DNA from: Nitrospirota bacterium
GTDB taxonomy: Bacteria > Nitrospirota > JACRHJ01
Reading direction: 5' to 3'
Length of the DNA: 64,000 bases
NCBI GenBank assembly: GCA_021789495.1
Contig: JAJYJM010000002.1
Span: 62,001-126,000, forward strand
The stretch's first letter is position 1. Every line of letters begins with the position of its first letter. The translations under genes were made by a program, and so were the position numbers. Of the stretch, positions 1 through 9,783 are shown piece after piece. Below the pieces are notes generated by a model. The model made no database searches. It saw nothing but the letters and a program-made list of their open reading frames with translations, and was not told the origin of the DNA.

Positions 1-1
1 A

Positions 2-745
2 CGGGAGGCATCCGCCGTCTCCGATATAGACGGGAAAATCAAGGCCGCAGGGACAATTACCGGTATACTCGCGCGTCTGGACGATGCGGTCGAGAGAAGC
101 CATTACCTGAAGATGGCCGCATCCGAGCTTGGAGTCGAGGAGTCGGCATTAAAAGAAGAACTGGAGAAAAAGATTAACGGCGGCGCAAAGACCGGGGTTT
201 ATCGTTCCGGGGTCGCCAATAAAAAACTGGCCCCTATGGATAAAATCGAAGCGGGGCTTATCCAGGCAGCGCTTAAAGACCCTGAGGCGGCACTGTACGC
301 GGCGGATAATTTGGTGCCGGATGATTTTTCGGACGAGAGGCTGAAAAAAATAGCCGAAGCTCTTTTCCGAATGGCCCTCGGAGGGGACTCGGTTTTAGTC
401 CCGAAGCTCTTGGACGCGCTCCCGGACGAGGACATGAAGCGGACGGCGTTGGAGCTGTCATTAAAAGAGTTCGAGAAAGCCCACTATGGCAAGATGGAAG
501 ATCCTGAGAGCTTCGTGAAGGGGGCAGTCGGCACGTTAACGGAGTCCCGTTATAAGAGGGTAGTTGAGGAGGTGAATGCCCTCCTTGAGAAGGCAAACGC
601 CTTAGGCGAGCCGGTGGCGGTAAAGGAGTTGTCCGACTTCCGGATGAAGATGATGAAGGCTTTATCAGGCAAGGACTTTGAGCTTTTAAATAAACTGCAG
701 AAGGAGTTAACCGAATGGCAAAAGAAGAGAAGCTGGACGAAGTAA
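2..745 (+). CDS. dnaG: DNA primase DnaG, C-terminal part (5' truncated by window edge)
   Basis: Open frame continues from base 2 ([50 protein letters not shown]...), typical of the DnaG C-terminal region; located directly upstream of rpoD as in many bacteria. Confidence 0.85.
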   Translation, partial: REASAVSDIDGKIKAAGTITGILARLDDAVERSHYLKMAASELGVEESALKEELEKKINGGAKTGVYRSGVANKKLAPMDKIEAGLIQAALKDPEAALYAADNLVPDDFSDERLKKIAEALFRMALGGDSVLVPKLLDALPDEDMKRTALELSLKEFEKAHYGKMEDPESFVKGAVGTLTESRYKRVVEEVNALLEKANALGEPVAVKELSDFRMKMMKALSGKDFELLNKLQKELTEWQKKRSWTK

Positions 746-2544
746 AACAGTTAATCAGCGTCGGGAAGGAAAAGGGCTACCTGACCTACGACGATTTGAA
801 TAACGTTCTGCCGCCCGAAATTTCGTCCTCCGAGCAGATAGAGAATATAATGAACATCTTCGGGGACATGGACATCGAGGTTATCGATTCCGGGCAGGAG
901 GAGCGCTACGCCCGGATAATCGAGGCGGAAGAGGAGGAAGAAACTGCAAAAACCCGCACCTACGCCGACCTCGATTTCGAGGAAGAGGGCGAGGAGGAAG
1001 AGGAGGAAGAAGCCCTCGACTTAACCCCCGGCGCCATAGGCAAGACGGACGACCCGGTGCGTATGTATCTCCGGGAGATGGGGACGGTATCCCTTCTTTC
1101 CCGCGAGGGCGAGATAGTCATCGCAAAGCGCATCGAGGACGGCCAGAGGGAAATTGCCAAGGTCATGTACAGCATGCCCGCCGCGCTCAAAGAGCTTGTC
1201 TTGCTTGGCGACAAGCTCAAGAGAGGCCGCCTGGGCGTCCGGGACATCGTGCATACATACGAGGAGGAGTTCGAGGAGATAGAGGAGATAAACGAGGAAG
1301 AGTTAAAGGAGAAGACGATAACCCTTCTTGACGATGCGACCGCCCTCTACGAAAGGCTTATCCCTCAGCTCATCGAGCTTAAAAAGCCGAACCTCTCCGA
1401 ATCGAAGCAGAAGAGGCTTAAAGGCTCTGTCCGCCAGATAAAGAAGGAGCTTTCCGAGAAGCTCGATATGGTAAACCTGCACCCCAGGCAGGTGGAGCTT
1501 GTCGCGCAGAAGCTAAGAGATTATGCCTGGACGGTTATGGAGGCCGAGAAGGACATAAGGGCGTGCGCAAGGCGCGCCGGCGTAACCATCGATGAACTGC
1601 ACAATATATTTCTGAAGCCCCGCCCGGAAAAGGGGAAGGTTAAAGTCCCGAAGAAGGTGAGGCTGACCCCCGACCAGTTCCTTGAACTGGAGAAGTCCTA
1701 TGAGAACGCGAAGAAAAAACTGGAGCGCGTGCAGACGGAGACGCTTGTTGCTCCGGACGAGCTTCGGGCCGCGGTATCGTCGCTCGACAAGGGCGAGTTC
1801 AACATGAAGACAGCGAAGACGGAGCTTGTAGAGGCGAACCTCCGGCTTGTGGTTTCGATAGCGAAAAAATACACGAACAGGGGCCTTCAGTTCCTTGACT
1901 TAATCCAGGAAGGCAATATCGGCCTGATGAAGGCGGTGGACAAGTTCGAGTATAAACGCGGCTACAAGTTCTCGACGTATGCGACGTGGTGGATACGCCA
2001 GGCTATTACGCGCGCCATAGCAGACCAGGCGCGCACCATACGCATACCTGTGCATATGATTGAGACTATCAACAAGCTTATCCGCACATCGCGGCATCTT
2101 GTGCAGGAGCTCGGACGCGAGCCGTCCCCCGAGGAAATAGCAAACGAGATGGGACTGCCGCTTGAGAAAGTCCGCAAGGTTCTGAAGATAGCGAAGGAAC
2201 CCATCTCGCTTGAGACGCCCATAGGCGAGGAAGAAGATTCCCACTTGGGCGATTTCATCGAGGACAAGCGCTCCCCGTCGCCGCTTGAGTCCGCTATAAA
2301 CTACGACCTCTCCGAGCAGGTGCGCAGGGTGCTCCAGACCCTTACTCCAAGGGAGGAAAAGGTGCTTCGTAGAAGGTTCGGCATAGGCGAGGCCGCAGAC
2401 CATACATTGGAAGAGGTCGGGCAGGAGTTCGACGTAACCAGGGAGCGCATACGCCAGATTGAGGCGAAGGCCCTGCGCAAGCTTCGACATCCGTCCAGGA
2501 GCAAGAGACTTAAGAGCTTCGCGGAAGGCGGCGGCGGGGCGTAA
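715..2544 (+). CDS. rpoD: RNA polymerase primary sigma factor (sigma-70, RpoD)
   Basis: 609 aa; RpoD motifs [85 protein letters not shown] and C-terminal [28 protein letters not shown]. Confidence 0.98.
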   Translation: MAKEEKLDEVKQLISVGKEKGYLTYDDLNNVLPPEISSSEQIENIMNIFGDMDIEVIDSGQEERYARIIEAEEEEETAKTRTYADLDFEEEGEEEEEEEALDLTPGAIGKTDDPVRMYLREMGTVSLLSREGEIVIAKRIEDGQREIAKVMYSMPAALKELVLLGDKLKRGRLGVRDIVHTYEEEFEEIEEINEEELKEKTITLLDDATALYERLIPQLIELKKPNLSESKQKRLKGSVRQIKKELSEKLDMVNLHPRQVELVAQKLRDYAWTVMEAEKDIRACARRAGVTIDELHNIFLKPRPEKGKVKVPKKVRLTPDQFLELEKSYENAKKKLERVQTETLVAPDELRAAVSSLDKGEFNMKTAKTELVEANLRLVVSIAKKYTNRGLQFLDLIQEGNIGLMKAVDKFEYKRGYKFSTYATWWIRQAITRAIADQARTIRIPVHMIETINKLIRTSRHLVQELGREPSPEEIANEMGLPLEKVRKVLKIAKEPISLETPIGEEEDSHLGDFIEDKRSPSPLESAINYDLSEQVRRVLQTLTPREEKVLRRRFGIGEAADHTLEEVGQEFDVTRERIRQIEAKALRKLRHPSRSKRLKSFAEGGGGA

Positions 2545-2572
2545 AATTTAAAATTACAGGAGGCAATTTCTT

Positions 2573-3928
2573 TTGGCTGACGTAATACCTTTTCGAGGAC
2601 TAAGATACAGCGAGTTGGCCGGGCTTTCCAGGCTTGTTGCGCCGCCTTACGACATAATATCGCCGCAGTACAGGCACGAGCTCTACGCCCGCGACCCGCA
2701 CAATGTCGTCCGGGTAGATTTCGGGATGCCGGAAGAGGGCGACTCGGAAAGCAACAACCAGTACACGCGCGCGGCAAAGAGCCTCAAGAGGTGGCTTGGA
2801 GACGGGGTCTTGAAACGCGAGGAAAAGCCCGCGCTCTACCTCTACGAAATTGAATATGAAACCCCGCGGGGCGAGAAAAAATCCATGCGCGGCTTTATAT
2901 GCCTGCTTAAGCTCGAAGAGTGGGACAAGGGAGTCGTCCTTCCGCATGAAGGGACGCTCAAAGGCCCCAAGGCTGACCGCTTCGAACTTCTGAAGGCCGC
3001 CTCGGCCTCCGCAAGCCAGGTCTTCGCGCTGTATTCCGACCCGGAAAAGAAGATCTCAAGGCTGCTTGCATCGGCTGTCCGCTCTGATGCCGGTCTACCG
3101 GTAGAGGCAATCGACGACGACGGTTCAAGACACATGTTGCGGGCCGTTACGGACGCAGAGGTTATGGAGTCTATACGGAAGGCAATGGCGGACAAGAAAA
3201 TTTTCATAGCCGACGGACACCACCGCTACGAGACCGCGCTTGCATACCGCGACTACAGAAGGACCGAGGCCGGGGCATGGAGAGGGGACGAAGGATTTAA
3301 TTTTTTCCCTGTGTTCCTGTCCAATATGGACGAGGACGGCCTTACCATACTTCCCACTCACAGGCTGATTCTCGATGCGGGAAATCTGACGCTGGACGAC
3401 GTGCTGGAACGCTCGTCACGCTATTTCAAGGTAAAGAGGTTTCCTTTTCTTCCGGAAAACGAGGACGAGGCCCGCTCGGAGTTCCTGCGGTCGCTTGCCG
3501 AGGCCGGGGATGATTCCCATGGGCCCGGTAAACCGGTTTTCGGTTTCTGCTGGGACAGCGCCCCATGCTATTATATCCTTATATTGAAGGACATGAATGC
3601 CGTGTCGAGGCTGCACGGGCAACGCCATTCCGAGACCTACTGCAATCTCGACGTTACGATCCTGCATTCGCTTATCGTGGAGAACGTGCTTGGAATAGAC
3701 ACGGAAAAGATTTCGTCTTCCCGGCCCGTGCAGTTCGAAAAGGACGGTGAAAGGGCGATTGACCGGGTAATCTCCGGAGAATTCGCGATGTGCTTTCTTT
3801 TGAATCCGACAAAGGTCAGGGAGGTGAAAGAAGTCGCCCTGGCTAGGGAGATAATGCCTCAGAAATCGACATACTTTTATCCGAAGCTTTTGACCGGCCT
3901 GGTTATAGCGGACTTGAACCAAATATAA
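2573..3928 (+). CDS. DUF1015 family protein
   Basis: 451 aa; N-term IPFRGLRYSELAGLSRLVAPPYDIISPQYRHELYARDPHNVVRVDFG and FIADGHHRYETAL are characteristic of DUF1015; TTG start. Confidence 0.85.
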   Translation: MADVIPFRGLRYSELAGLSRLVAPPYDIISPQYRHELYARDPHNVVRVDFGMPEEGDSESNNQYTRAAKSLKRWLGDGVLKREEKPALYLYEIEYETPRGEKKSMRGFICLLKLEEWDKGVVLPHEGTLKGPKADRFELLKAASASASQVFALYSDPEKKISRLLASAVRSDAGLPVEAIDDDGSRHMLRAVTDAEVMESIRKAMADKKIFIADGHHRYETALAYRDYRRTEAGAWRGDEGFNFFPVFLSNMDEDGLTILPTHRLILDAGNLTLDDVLERSSRYFKVKRFPFLPENEDEARSEFLRSLAEAGDDSHGPGKPVFGFCWDSAPCYYILILKDMNAVSRLHGQRHSETYCNLDVTILHSLIVENVLGIDTEKISSSRPVQFEKDGERAIDRVISGEFAMCFLLNPTKVREVKEVALAREIMPQKSTYFYPKLLTGLVIADLNQI

Positions 3929-3975
3929 AGGCCGTTGAAACGAGCGAATCATCGGGCAGCGAGTTCAACGGCCTT
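3928..3975. terminator. Perfect 12-bp inverted repeat (AAGGCCGTTGAA/TTCAACGGCCTT), putative terminator or regulatory hairpin
   Basis: Arms 3928-3939 and 3964-3975; starts at the stop codon of the DUF1015 gene, followed by AAATTAGG. Confidence 0.5.
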
Positions 3976-3991
3976 AAATTAGGTATTTAAT

Positions 3992-4501
3992 ATGCCGCGA
4001 CAGTTTATACCCGTCGGCGAAATCTTAAAGGACGTCCTTAAGTCGCGCGGCCTGGGAAGCGGGGATTTGCTTTTCCGGATACAGCGCAACTGGGCATCGG
4101 CGGTAGGGGAAAAGATTGCTCAGCACGCCTGCCCGCACATGCTCAGGGACGGCAGACTCACCATATCCGTTGACAGCCCCGCCTGGATGTCCGAGCTTTC
4201 AATGCTTTCCCCGCAGATTATCGAAAAAATAAATTCCGGATTAAACGATGGGGCGACCGGCAACAGAGGGAATCCGCCCGGCGACGCTGTGCGAGAGCTG
4301 AAATTCCGCCTGGCCGGGCGACCGGCGGCAGATAAAGCCGACAGGCCGGCTTCCGGGGAAAACGCGCCTCCCATAAAAAAACGGGCGCTTACCCTCGATG
4401 AGAAAACCGCCGTGGAGGCCGCCACGGCCAATATTCAAGACGGCGAGCTTCGCCTCCAGGCCGAGAGAATGCTGTCGAATTCATGCGGGAGGGAAAGATA
4501 A
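3992..4501 (+). CDS. DUF721 / DciA-like protein
   Basis: 169 aa; IPVGEILKDVLKSRGL...W..AVGEKIAQHACPHMLRDGRLTISVDSPAWMSELSMLSPQIIEKIN matches the DUF721/DciA pattern. Confidence 0.75.
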   Translation: MPRQFIPVGEILKDVLKSRGLGSGDLLFRIQRNWASAVGEKIAQHACPHMLRDGRLTISVDSPAWMSELSMLSPQIIEKINSGLNDGATGNRGNPPGDAVRELKFRLAGRPAADKADRPASGENAPPIKKRALTLDEKTAVEAATANIQDGELRLQAERMLSNSCGRER

Positions 4502-5188
4502 TTGGCCTGCGACTGCAAAAACTGCATAGTAAGAAGCCTGACGATTTTCTCGGACCTCGGCATGGGCGAGCTTGAGAAGGTAGGCTCCCTGATATACCTC
4601 AAGACCTTCCGCCGCAAGAAAGTCATATTCATCGAAGACACGCCGAGCCAGACTGTATACGTGATTCGCTCCGGCACCGTAAAGTGTTATAAGTCGCTTG
4701 CGGATGGACGTGAGCTTATAATCAGCGTCCTGGCCGCCGGAGACATGCTGGGGTTCGATTCCCTCTACGAAAACCACTACTCCAACACCGCCGAGGCCAT
4801 ACAGGATACGGAACTCTGCTGTATCCGCAAAAAAGACCTGGTGGATCTGCTCCGGAAAAGCCCCGAAGTCGGAGTCCGGTTTATCAAAAAAATGAACAAG
4901 GAACTCCAGAACGCACAGGAGCGCATCCGGGACCTGGGCCTGAAGGATGCCCGCGAGCGTGTGGCGACGCTCCTTATGACGCTTTTCATCTCTCGCGGGG
5001 AGGGGCGGGGGCCGAAGTTCACGCTCTCCAGGCAGGAGATTTCCGAGATGGCCGGAGTCGCCCAGGAGACGGTGATAAGGATACTTTCCGAGTTCAAGGC
5101 CGACGGGCTGATTACCTCCGAGGGTAGGAATATAATGGTGTTAAAGCCGGAAGATCTCAAGAGGACAGCGGGGATTTTCGAGATATGA
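4502..5188 (+). CDS. Crp/Fnr family transcriptional regulator
   Basis: 228 aa; cyclic-nucleotide-binding-like domain plus C-terminal HTH LSRQEISEMAGVAQETVIRILSEFKADGLI; N-terminal CDCKNC. Confidence 0.9.
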   Translation: MACDCKNCIVRSLTIFSDLGMGELEKVGSLIYLKTFRRKKVIFIEDTPSQTVYVIRSGTVKCYKSLADGRELIISVLAAGDMLGFDSLYENHYSNTAEAIQDTELCCIRKKDLVDLLRKSPEVGVRFIKKMNKELQNAQERIRDLGLKDARERVATLLMTLFISRGEGRGPKFTLSRQEISEMAGVAQETVIRILSEFKADGLITSEGRNIMVLKPEDLKRTAGIFEI

Positions 5189-6501
5189 AAGATTTGCGAA
5201 TCTGTGCCCGGCATACAACAATTTTTCTCACTGCAATGGTGGTATTTTCGTTAGCGGCGCCGACCTTTGCCCAGCCCCTGAAAAACCCGCAGGACGATGC
5301 AGACGCGCGGTATCGCATGGGACTTGACCTCATTAAAAAGGCCGATTACGCCCGCGCGCTTCACGAGCTGTCGATTACGGCCAGTCTTAAAAAAGGGGAC
5401 GACAAGGGAGAGGCGCGGGTCTATGACGCCGAGGGGATTGCTTATTACAAACAGGGCCTGAACATCGAGGCGCAGGGCGAGTTCGGCAAGGCCCTTTCAA
5501 AGGCCCCGGGCGATATAGACGCGCTGTATTATATCGGACTTATAAACTACAAGGTAAACGGCTACACAGCCGCCTCCCGGTATTTTAACGAAATAATCGC
5601 AGCCGGGGGAAAAGACGCGAAGGTGAGGGATTCGCTATTCAGGAAGTTTTTCAATCTGGGCATTGACTTCCAGAACCGAGGCAAGTCCAGTTCGGCGGCG
5701 GAGATGTTCGGAGAGGCGCTGGGCCTGAAGCCGGACGACCCGAAGACGCATTTCTACCGGGGACAGGACTATATGGCGCTTGAACGGTACGGTGACGCGG
5801 TCTCGGAGTTCAGGAAGGCGCTTGCATTGAAGCCTGATTCTACAAAGACAAAGGCGCAGCTTGAGGCATCGAAGAAACTGGCCGCAGAAGATGCCGTGAA
5901 AGATGCTAAAAGCGTCTTGGGCAAGGGCGAATATTACTCCGCGCTGAAGTTTTATAAACAGGCGGCGTCTTACGACCCGTCCAACGCGGATGCAAAAAAG
6001 GGAACGGCGAAAAGTTCGTCGCTGCTCGCTGCCAGGACGCGCGAGGAGTGTTCAAAAGTAAAGGCGCTGATCGAAAAGGGAGACTTTGCTGACGCGAAGG
6101 ACGCGCTTGCGGCGTTAAAGAAACAGAACCCGGACTCGGACGAGGCGAAGTCATTATCTGTGGAGCTTGCCGCAAAATCCGCGCAGGCGATTAACGATCT
6201 GTTTTCAAAGGCAAAAAAGGCCGAGGACGCCGAGGCCCTTTCAAGGGCGGAGGAATTCTATTTCAGAATACTTTTGATTGAGCCTTCAAACAAAAAAGCG
6301 GCGAATAACGAGCGGCTCATGAGCGGAAAGATAAGCGATGAGTGGAAAAAGGCGAAGGCGGCTGAGGCGGAAGGGAACCTTGCGCTGGCGGAGAAACGCC
6401 TCGAAAAGCTGGCCGTATATACGCCGGACGACCCGGTGGTAAAGGTCGATCTGAAAAGAATCATGTCCGGGATCCGGGACAAACAAAGCCATAAGCGGTA
6501 G
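5185..6501 (+). CDS. Exported TPR-repeat protein
   Basis: 438 aa; N-terminal signal sequence and repeated TPR-like helices (DIDALYYIGLINYKVNGYTAASRYFNEII; DPKTHFYRGQDYMALERYGDAVSEFRKALALKP). Confidence 0.85.
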   Translation: MKDLRICARHTTIFLTAMVVFSLAAPTFAQPLKNPQDDADARYRMGLDLIKKADYARALHELSITASLKKGDDKGEARVYDAEGIAYYKQGLNIEAQGEFGKALSKAPGDIDALYYIGLINYKVNGYTAASRYFNEIIAAGGKDAKVRDSLFRKFFNLGIDFQNRGKSSSAAEMFGEALGLKPDDPKTHFYRGQDYMALERYGDAVSEFRKALALKPDSTKTKAQLEASKKLAAEDAVKDAKSVLGKGEYYSALKFYKQAASYDPSNADAKKGTAKSSSLLAARTREECSKVKALIEKGDFADAKDALAALKKQNPDSDEAKSLSVELAAKSAQAINDLFSKAKKAEDAEALSRAEEFYFRILLIEPSNKKAANNERLMSGKISDEWKKAKAAEAEGNLALAEKRLEKLAVYTPDDPVVKVDLKRIMSGIRDKQSHKR

Positions 6502-6736
6502 GCCGACACTCAAGTACGGCACGATGCCGCTCATGGCTCTTTGTCCGCTAAAATTAATATTCTTCCGGCGCGGCAATATATCAGAATACTGGAAAATCAG
6601 TACCGTGTTTCAGGTTTATAACCGAGATTTTCTAACTCGGAATTGACCAGCTTTAAAAATTTGGTTCTCTCTCGTTTTGTGTTGGTAAAAGAGCAGCGTT
6701 CAGAATAGGGCGCAACACACGAAAATTGAAAAGCGG

Positions 6737-6767
6737 ATTCTTAGCTTCGCTCAGAATAGATTTTTTT
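6737..6767 (+). terminator. Putative rho-independent terminator within a GATTCTT..CAGAAT palindromic repeat
   Basis: ATTCTTAGC-TTC-GCTCAGAAT stem (one mismatch) followed by AGA and T7. Confidence 0.5.
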
Positions 6768-6856
6768 GTAAACCTTTGTCCCGGCTGGCCGTCTAACACT
6801 CGCGCTGGGATTAAAACCCATTTTTTTATGGCCCACCGGGCCGGGAGGAAAGAGGA

Positions 6857-7207
6857 ATGAAGAAGATTCTCGCAGCACTGATTATGGCCATGCTTTTGGC
6901 CGCCCCGTTATCCATGGCTTTCGCGCAGGACCAGAACGCCGCCCCTGCCGCCAAGACTGCGGTTAAGAAGAAAGTAAAGAAAGCCAAGAAAAAGGCCGTC
7001 AAAAAGGCAAAGAAGGCAAAGAAAAGGGTAGTCAGGAAGGCCAAAAAGGCAAAGAAGGCCAAAAAGGCCATGAAGAAGGGCAAGAAGGCCGCCAAGAAGG
7101 GCAAGAAGGCTGTCAAGAAGGGCAAGAAGGCAATGAAGAAGGGCAAGAAGGCAATGAAGAAGGGCAAGAAGGCTGTCAAGAAGGCAAAGAAGGAAGAGAA
7201 GAAGTAA
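6857..7207 (+). CDS. Exported lysine/alanine-rich low-complexity protein (H1-like polycation)
   Basis: 116 aa; signal peptide MKKILAALIMAMLLAAPLSMAFA then almost only K/A/G/V/M in KKGKKA(V/M) repeats; RBS GGGAGGAAAGAGG upstream. Confidence 0.8.
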   Translation: MKKILAALIMAMLLAAPLSMAFAQDQNAAPAAKTAVKKKVKKAKKKAVKKAKKAKKRVVRKAKKAKKAKKAMKKGKKAAKKGKKAVKKGKKAMKKGKKAMKKGKKAVKKAKKEEKK

Positions 7208-7211
7208 GCTC

Positions 7212-7254
7212 CTTTCCGGGGGACCTTCCCAGCGCGCGACGGTCCCCGGGAAAG
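7212..7254 (+). terminator. Strong hairpin downstream of the lysine-rich gene (14-bp stem, one mismatch, no clear T-run)
   Basis: CTTTCCGGGGGACC (7212-7225) pairs with GGTCCCCGGGAAAG (7241-7254). Confidence 0.45.
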
Positions 7255-7627
7255 CGCGGTCGGCCACAGTTATACTGATAAAGGCCGGGGCTTCCATAAC
7301 TGGCAGTCCCGGCCCCCGGCCCTCCGGCCGGAAAGCAATCGGTCAATAGCCGTCGCAGGATTTTCAAGCCGGCGCTCCACCGCCATCCGGCAACAGGTCT
7401 CGCATCACATAAACCTCCTCAAACCAATACCTTCGAGCTTCCGGCACGTTTCCGGTGTAAACCTTCTCCTCTCTCATACGTCTATAAGTAATAATTCCGA
7501 GAGTCCCGGCGCCAGGTTTTCTTGAAGTAAAGGCCCCGAATGAAGTATAATAACTCGTAAAAGGGGCCGGGTTATTTACGGCTTAATCGGGTTTAACAGG
7601 CGCGGCTGTTTAATAGAAGGAAACCAT

Positions 7628-8470
7628 ATGCTGGAAGAGACTGCGGCTGGTCAATCGGCCCTGATCGCGCCGAAACCGGCTGGCGGGATGCTTGGCGGAG
7701 AGGCGGACACGACCGACAGGCCGTTCGACTTTGCGGGCGTGCCTGACGGGGCCGGGGGGGTTGGGGAAGAGGCCGGGGTTGTCTCCGCGCCGTTTGATGC
7801 GGCGGACGGCGATGGGTCGACGGGCAGCGTGCGGGCATCGGGTTTTGGCCTGCGCCGCGCAAGAGAGCCGGGACAGGCCGGGATGGCCCCGAACGAACAG
7901 GAGCTTGTCGAGGCTTCGAGGAACGGGGACCCGGAGGCGTTCGGCGCGCTCGTGAAGATGTACATGCCACGGGCGCTCGCATTCGCCCGGCAGATGACCG
8001 GTAACGCCGACGACGCCCAGGACCTCGCCCAGGACGCCTTCATAAAGGCGTACAAGGCGCTGAACTCCTTCAAGGGCGGCTCGTCGTTTTACACTTGGTT
8101 TATCAGGATACTGTCGAACGTCTGCCTGGACTTTCTCCGCAAACGGACGTTCATCAAAAAGCTTTTCTTTTTTGCCGCCCCCGATGAAGAGGAGGACGGG
8201 CATGACGCGGTCGATCAGGCGCCGGATTGTTCCCGCTCGATAAACCCGGACATGCCCCTGGAGCAGAAGGAACTCCGGGCGGCCCTCAAAAAGGCGCTTT
8301 TGTCGCTGCCTCCGAGGCAGAGGGTTGTATTCCTTATGAAGCACGAGGAAGACCTGAAGCTTTCCGAAATAGCGGCGGCCCTGAGAATAAGTGAAGGCGC
8401 CGTCAAGGCTCACCTCTTCAGGGCGGTTGAGACCTTGAAAAAGGGTATGAAAGGGTATCGTTATGGATGA
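7628..8470 (+). CDS. ECF-family RNA polymerase sigma factor; start uncertain (7628 or 7883)
   Basis: Sigma-70 region 2 ALAFARQMTGNADDAQDLAQDAFIKAYKAL and region 4 LSLPPRQRVVFLMKHEEDLKLSEIAAALRISEGAVKAHLFRAVETLKK; alternative start ATG 7883 (MAPNEQELVEASRNGD). Confidence 0.9.
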   Translation: MLEETAAGQSALIAPKPAGGMLGGEADTTDRPFDFAGVPDGAGGVGEEAGVVSAPFDAADGDGSTGSVRASGFGLRRAREPGQAGMAPNEQELVEASRNGDPEAFGALVKMYMPRALAFARQMTGNADDAQDLAQDAFIKAYKALNSFKGGSSFYTWFIRILSNVCLDFLRKRTFIKKLFFFAAPDEEEDGHDAVDQAPDCSRSINPDMPLEQKELRAALKKALLSLPPRQRVVFLMKHEEDLKLSEIAAALRISEGAVKAHLFRAVETLKKGMKGYRYG

Positions 8471-9044
8471 CAGGTTTTTATGTGACTTCAGCGAGAAGCT
8501 GATACTATACCACTACGGAGAGCTCTCAAGAGAGCAGGCCTCCGAGGTCGCCGCGCATGTGCTTTCCTGCGCCCCCTGCCGGAAGGAGCTCGACGACATT
8601 TCCTTTGCGCTCTCCAGCGTTCCGGGGCCGGTAACCCCAACCTCCGGCGAGAGTTATGCCGCCGCCAAGGGCGTTATGCGCAGACTTTTCCGAAAGCCGT
8701 CCGCATTCAGGAAGTTCGTCCCCGTCTACATCACCGCCGCGGCAGCGATAGCCGCCGTATTGATAGCATTGTATCTGCCCGGTTTTAATACAACAAAACA
8801 GCCGATGCAGGCCCAGGCGGTCAAGGCCCCTGCGCCGGTAGACTGGGAAGTCCTGAATAATATCGACGTAATAGACGACCTCGACGTCATACACCAGATA
8901 GACCAGAGCGGTCTGGACGAACTGGGGCCGATAAGGGAATCGCGGCACAGTGCCGGTGCAAGGATGGCCGACAAGGGGCCTGTCAAGGCGGGAATCAGCG
9001 CGGACGGCGGGCGTCCGGAGATTGCCGAGGCTAACGGGGGCTGA
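8463..9044 (+). CDS. Anti-sigma factor with zinc-finger (ZAS-like) domain and one TM helix
   Basis: 193 aa; HYGELSREQASEVAAHVLSCAPCRKEL plus TM VYITAAAAIAAVLIALYL; overlaps the ECF sigma stop. Confidence 0.8.
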   Translation: MDDRFLCDFSEKLILYHYGELSREQASEVAAHVLSCAPCRKELDDISFALSSVPGPVTPTSGESYAAAKGVMRRLFRKPSAFRKFVPVYITAAAAIAAVLIALYLPGFNTTKQPMQAQAVKAPAPVDWEVLNNIDVIDDLDVIHQIDQSGLDELGPIRESRHSAGARMADKGPVKAGISADGGRPEIAEANGG

Positions 9045-9047
9045 GCC

Positions 9048-9776
9048 GTGCGGCTTAAAAGGGAAGTCCGGCGTGTTTTTAAGCCCCCGGCGCGAAGATT
9101 GGGGATGATGTCTATAAAAAAACTCGCAATCGCGGCCCTGTTTGTCGGGCTGTCTATTTCTGTTCCGGCTTTTGCGGCGCAGGTCCAGGCCCTGCCCGTA
9201 AACGCAAATAAAACGCCTCCGTCCCATAAAAGCCGGGCGGGCGGGCGTCCGGTGCATATCGTCCGTTACAGGCGTCTTAAGAGAAGGACGTTAAAAGACC
9301 GTTGGGAATCCCTCTCCCCGCGCGAGCAGCAGGACCTTCTGGAAAACTATGAGATATGGAGGACTATGTCCCCGGCGAGGCGTAGGCGCCTCAGGAGGGC
9401 ATACCGCCTGTTTAACTCGCTGCCGCCCGCCAGGAGACAGGAACTCCGGGACAAATACGAAAAGATGAAGACCCTACCCCCGGAAGAGCGCGCGAAGGTG
9501 ATGGGCAAGGTGGAGCGCTGGCGGGAGATGACGCCGCAGGAGAAGCAGGCATACAGGGACGGCATCACCAGGTTCAACGCCCTGCCGCCTGAGAAACAGC
9601 TCAAAATTCGTTCCCAGCTTCGGGTGCTTAAGTCCCTCCCCCCACGCGAGCGAGCCAGGCGGCGCGAAGTGATAAGGCGGGAACTCGCCCGCCAAGGCAT
9701 AATAATCCCCCGCAGGAAAACCGCCGGACAGACCCGAAAGCCCGCAGTAAAACCCGTGCAAAAGGCGTCAAGGTAA
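9048..9776 (+). CDS. DUF3106-like exported repeat protein
   Basis: Repeated LPPxxRQ/LSPREQ/MTPQEK units separated by ~20 aa; signal peptide best from an internal ATG near 9105-9108. Confidence 0.7.
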   Translation: MRLKREVRRVFKPPARRLGMMSIKKLAIAALFVGLSISVPAFAAQVQALPVNANKTPPSHKSRAGGRPVHIVRYRRLKRRTLKDRWESLSPREQQDLLENYEIWRTMSPARRRRLRRAYRLFNSLPPARRQELRDKYEKMKTLPPEERAKVMGKVERWREMTPQEKQAYRDGITRFNALPPEKQLKIRSQLRVLKSLPPRERARRREVIRRELARQGIIIPRRKTAGQTRKPAVKPVQKASR

Positions 9777-9783
9777 AAACAAA

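Noticed and set aside
6502-6856. Possible structured ncRNA in the TPR/lysine-rich intergenic region
   Set aside because: Contains a small hairpin (CCGAG..CTCGG) and a class B repeat/terminator, but no promoter plus conserved structure that I can support as an independent RNA gene.
6826-7179. Minus-strand 117-aa ORF of FLPF/FLAF repeats (looks like a hydrophobic membrane protein)
   Set aside because: Exact antisense shadow of the lysine-rich gene; AAG-rich codons read as CTT/TTC on the other strand. The plus-strand ORF has a signal peptide and RBS.
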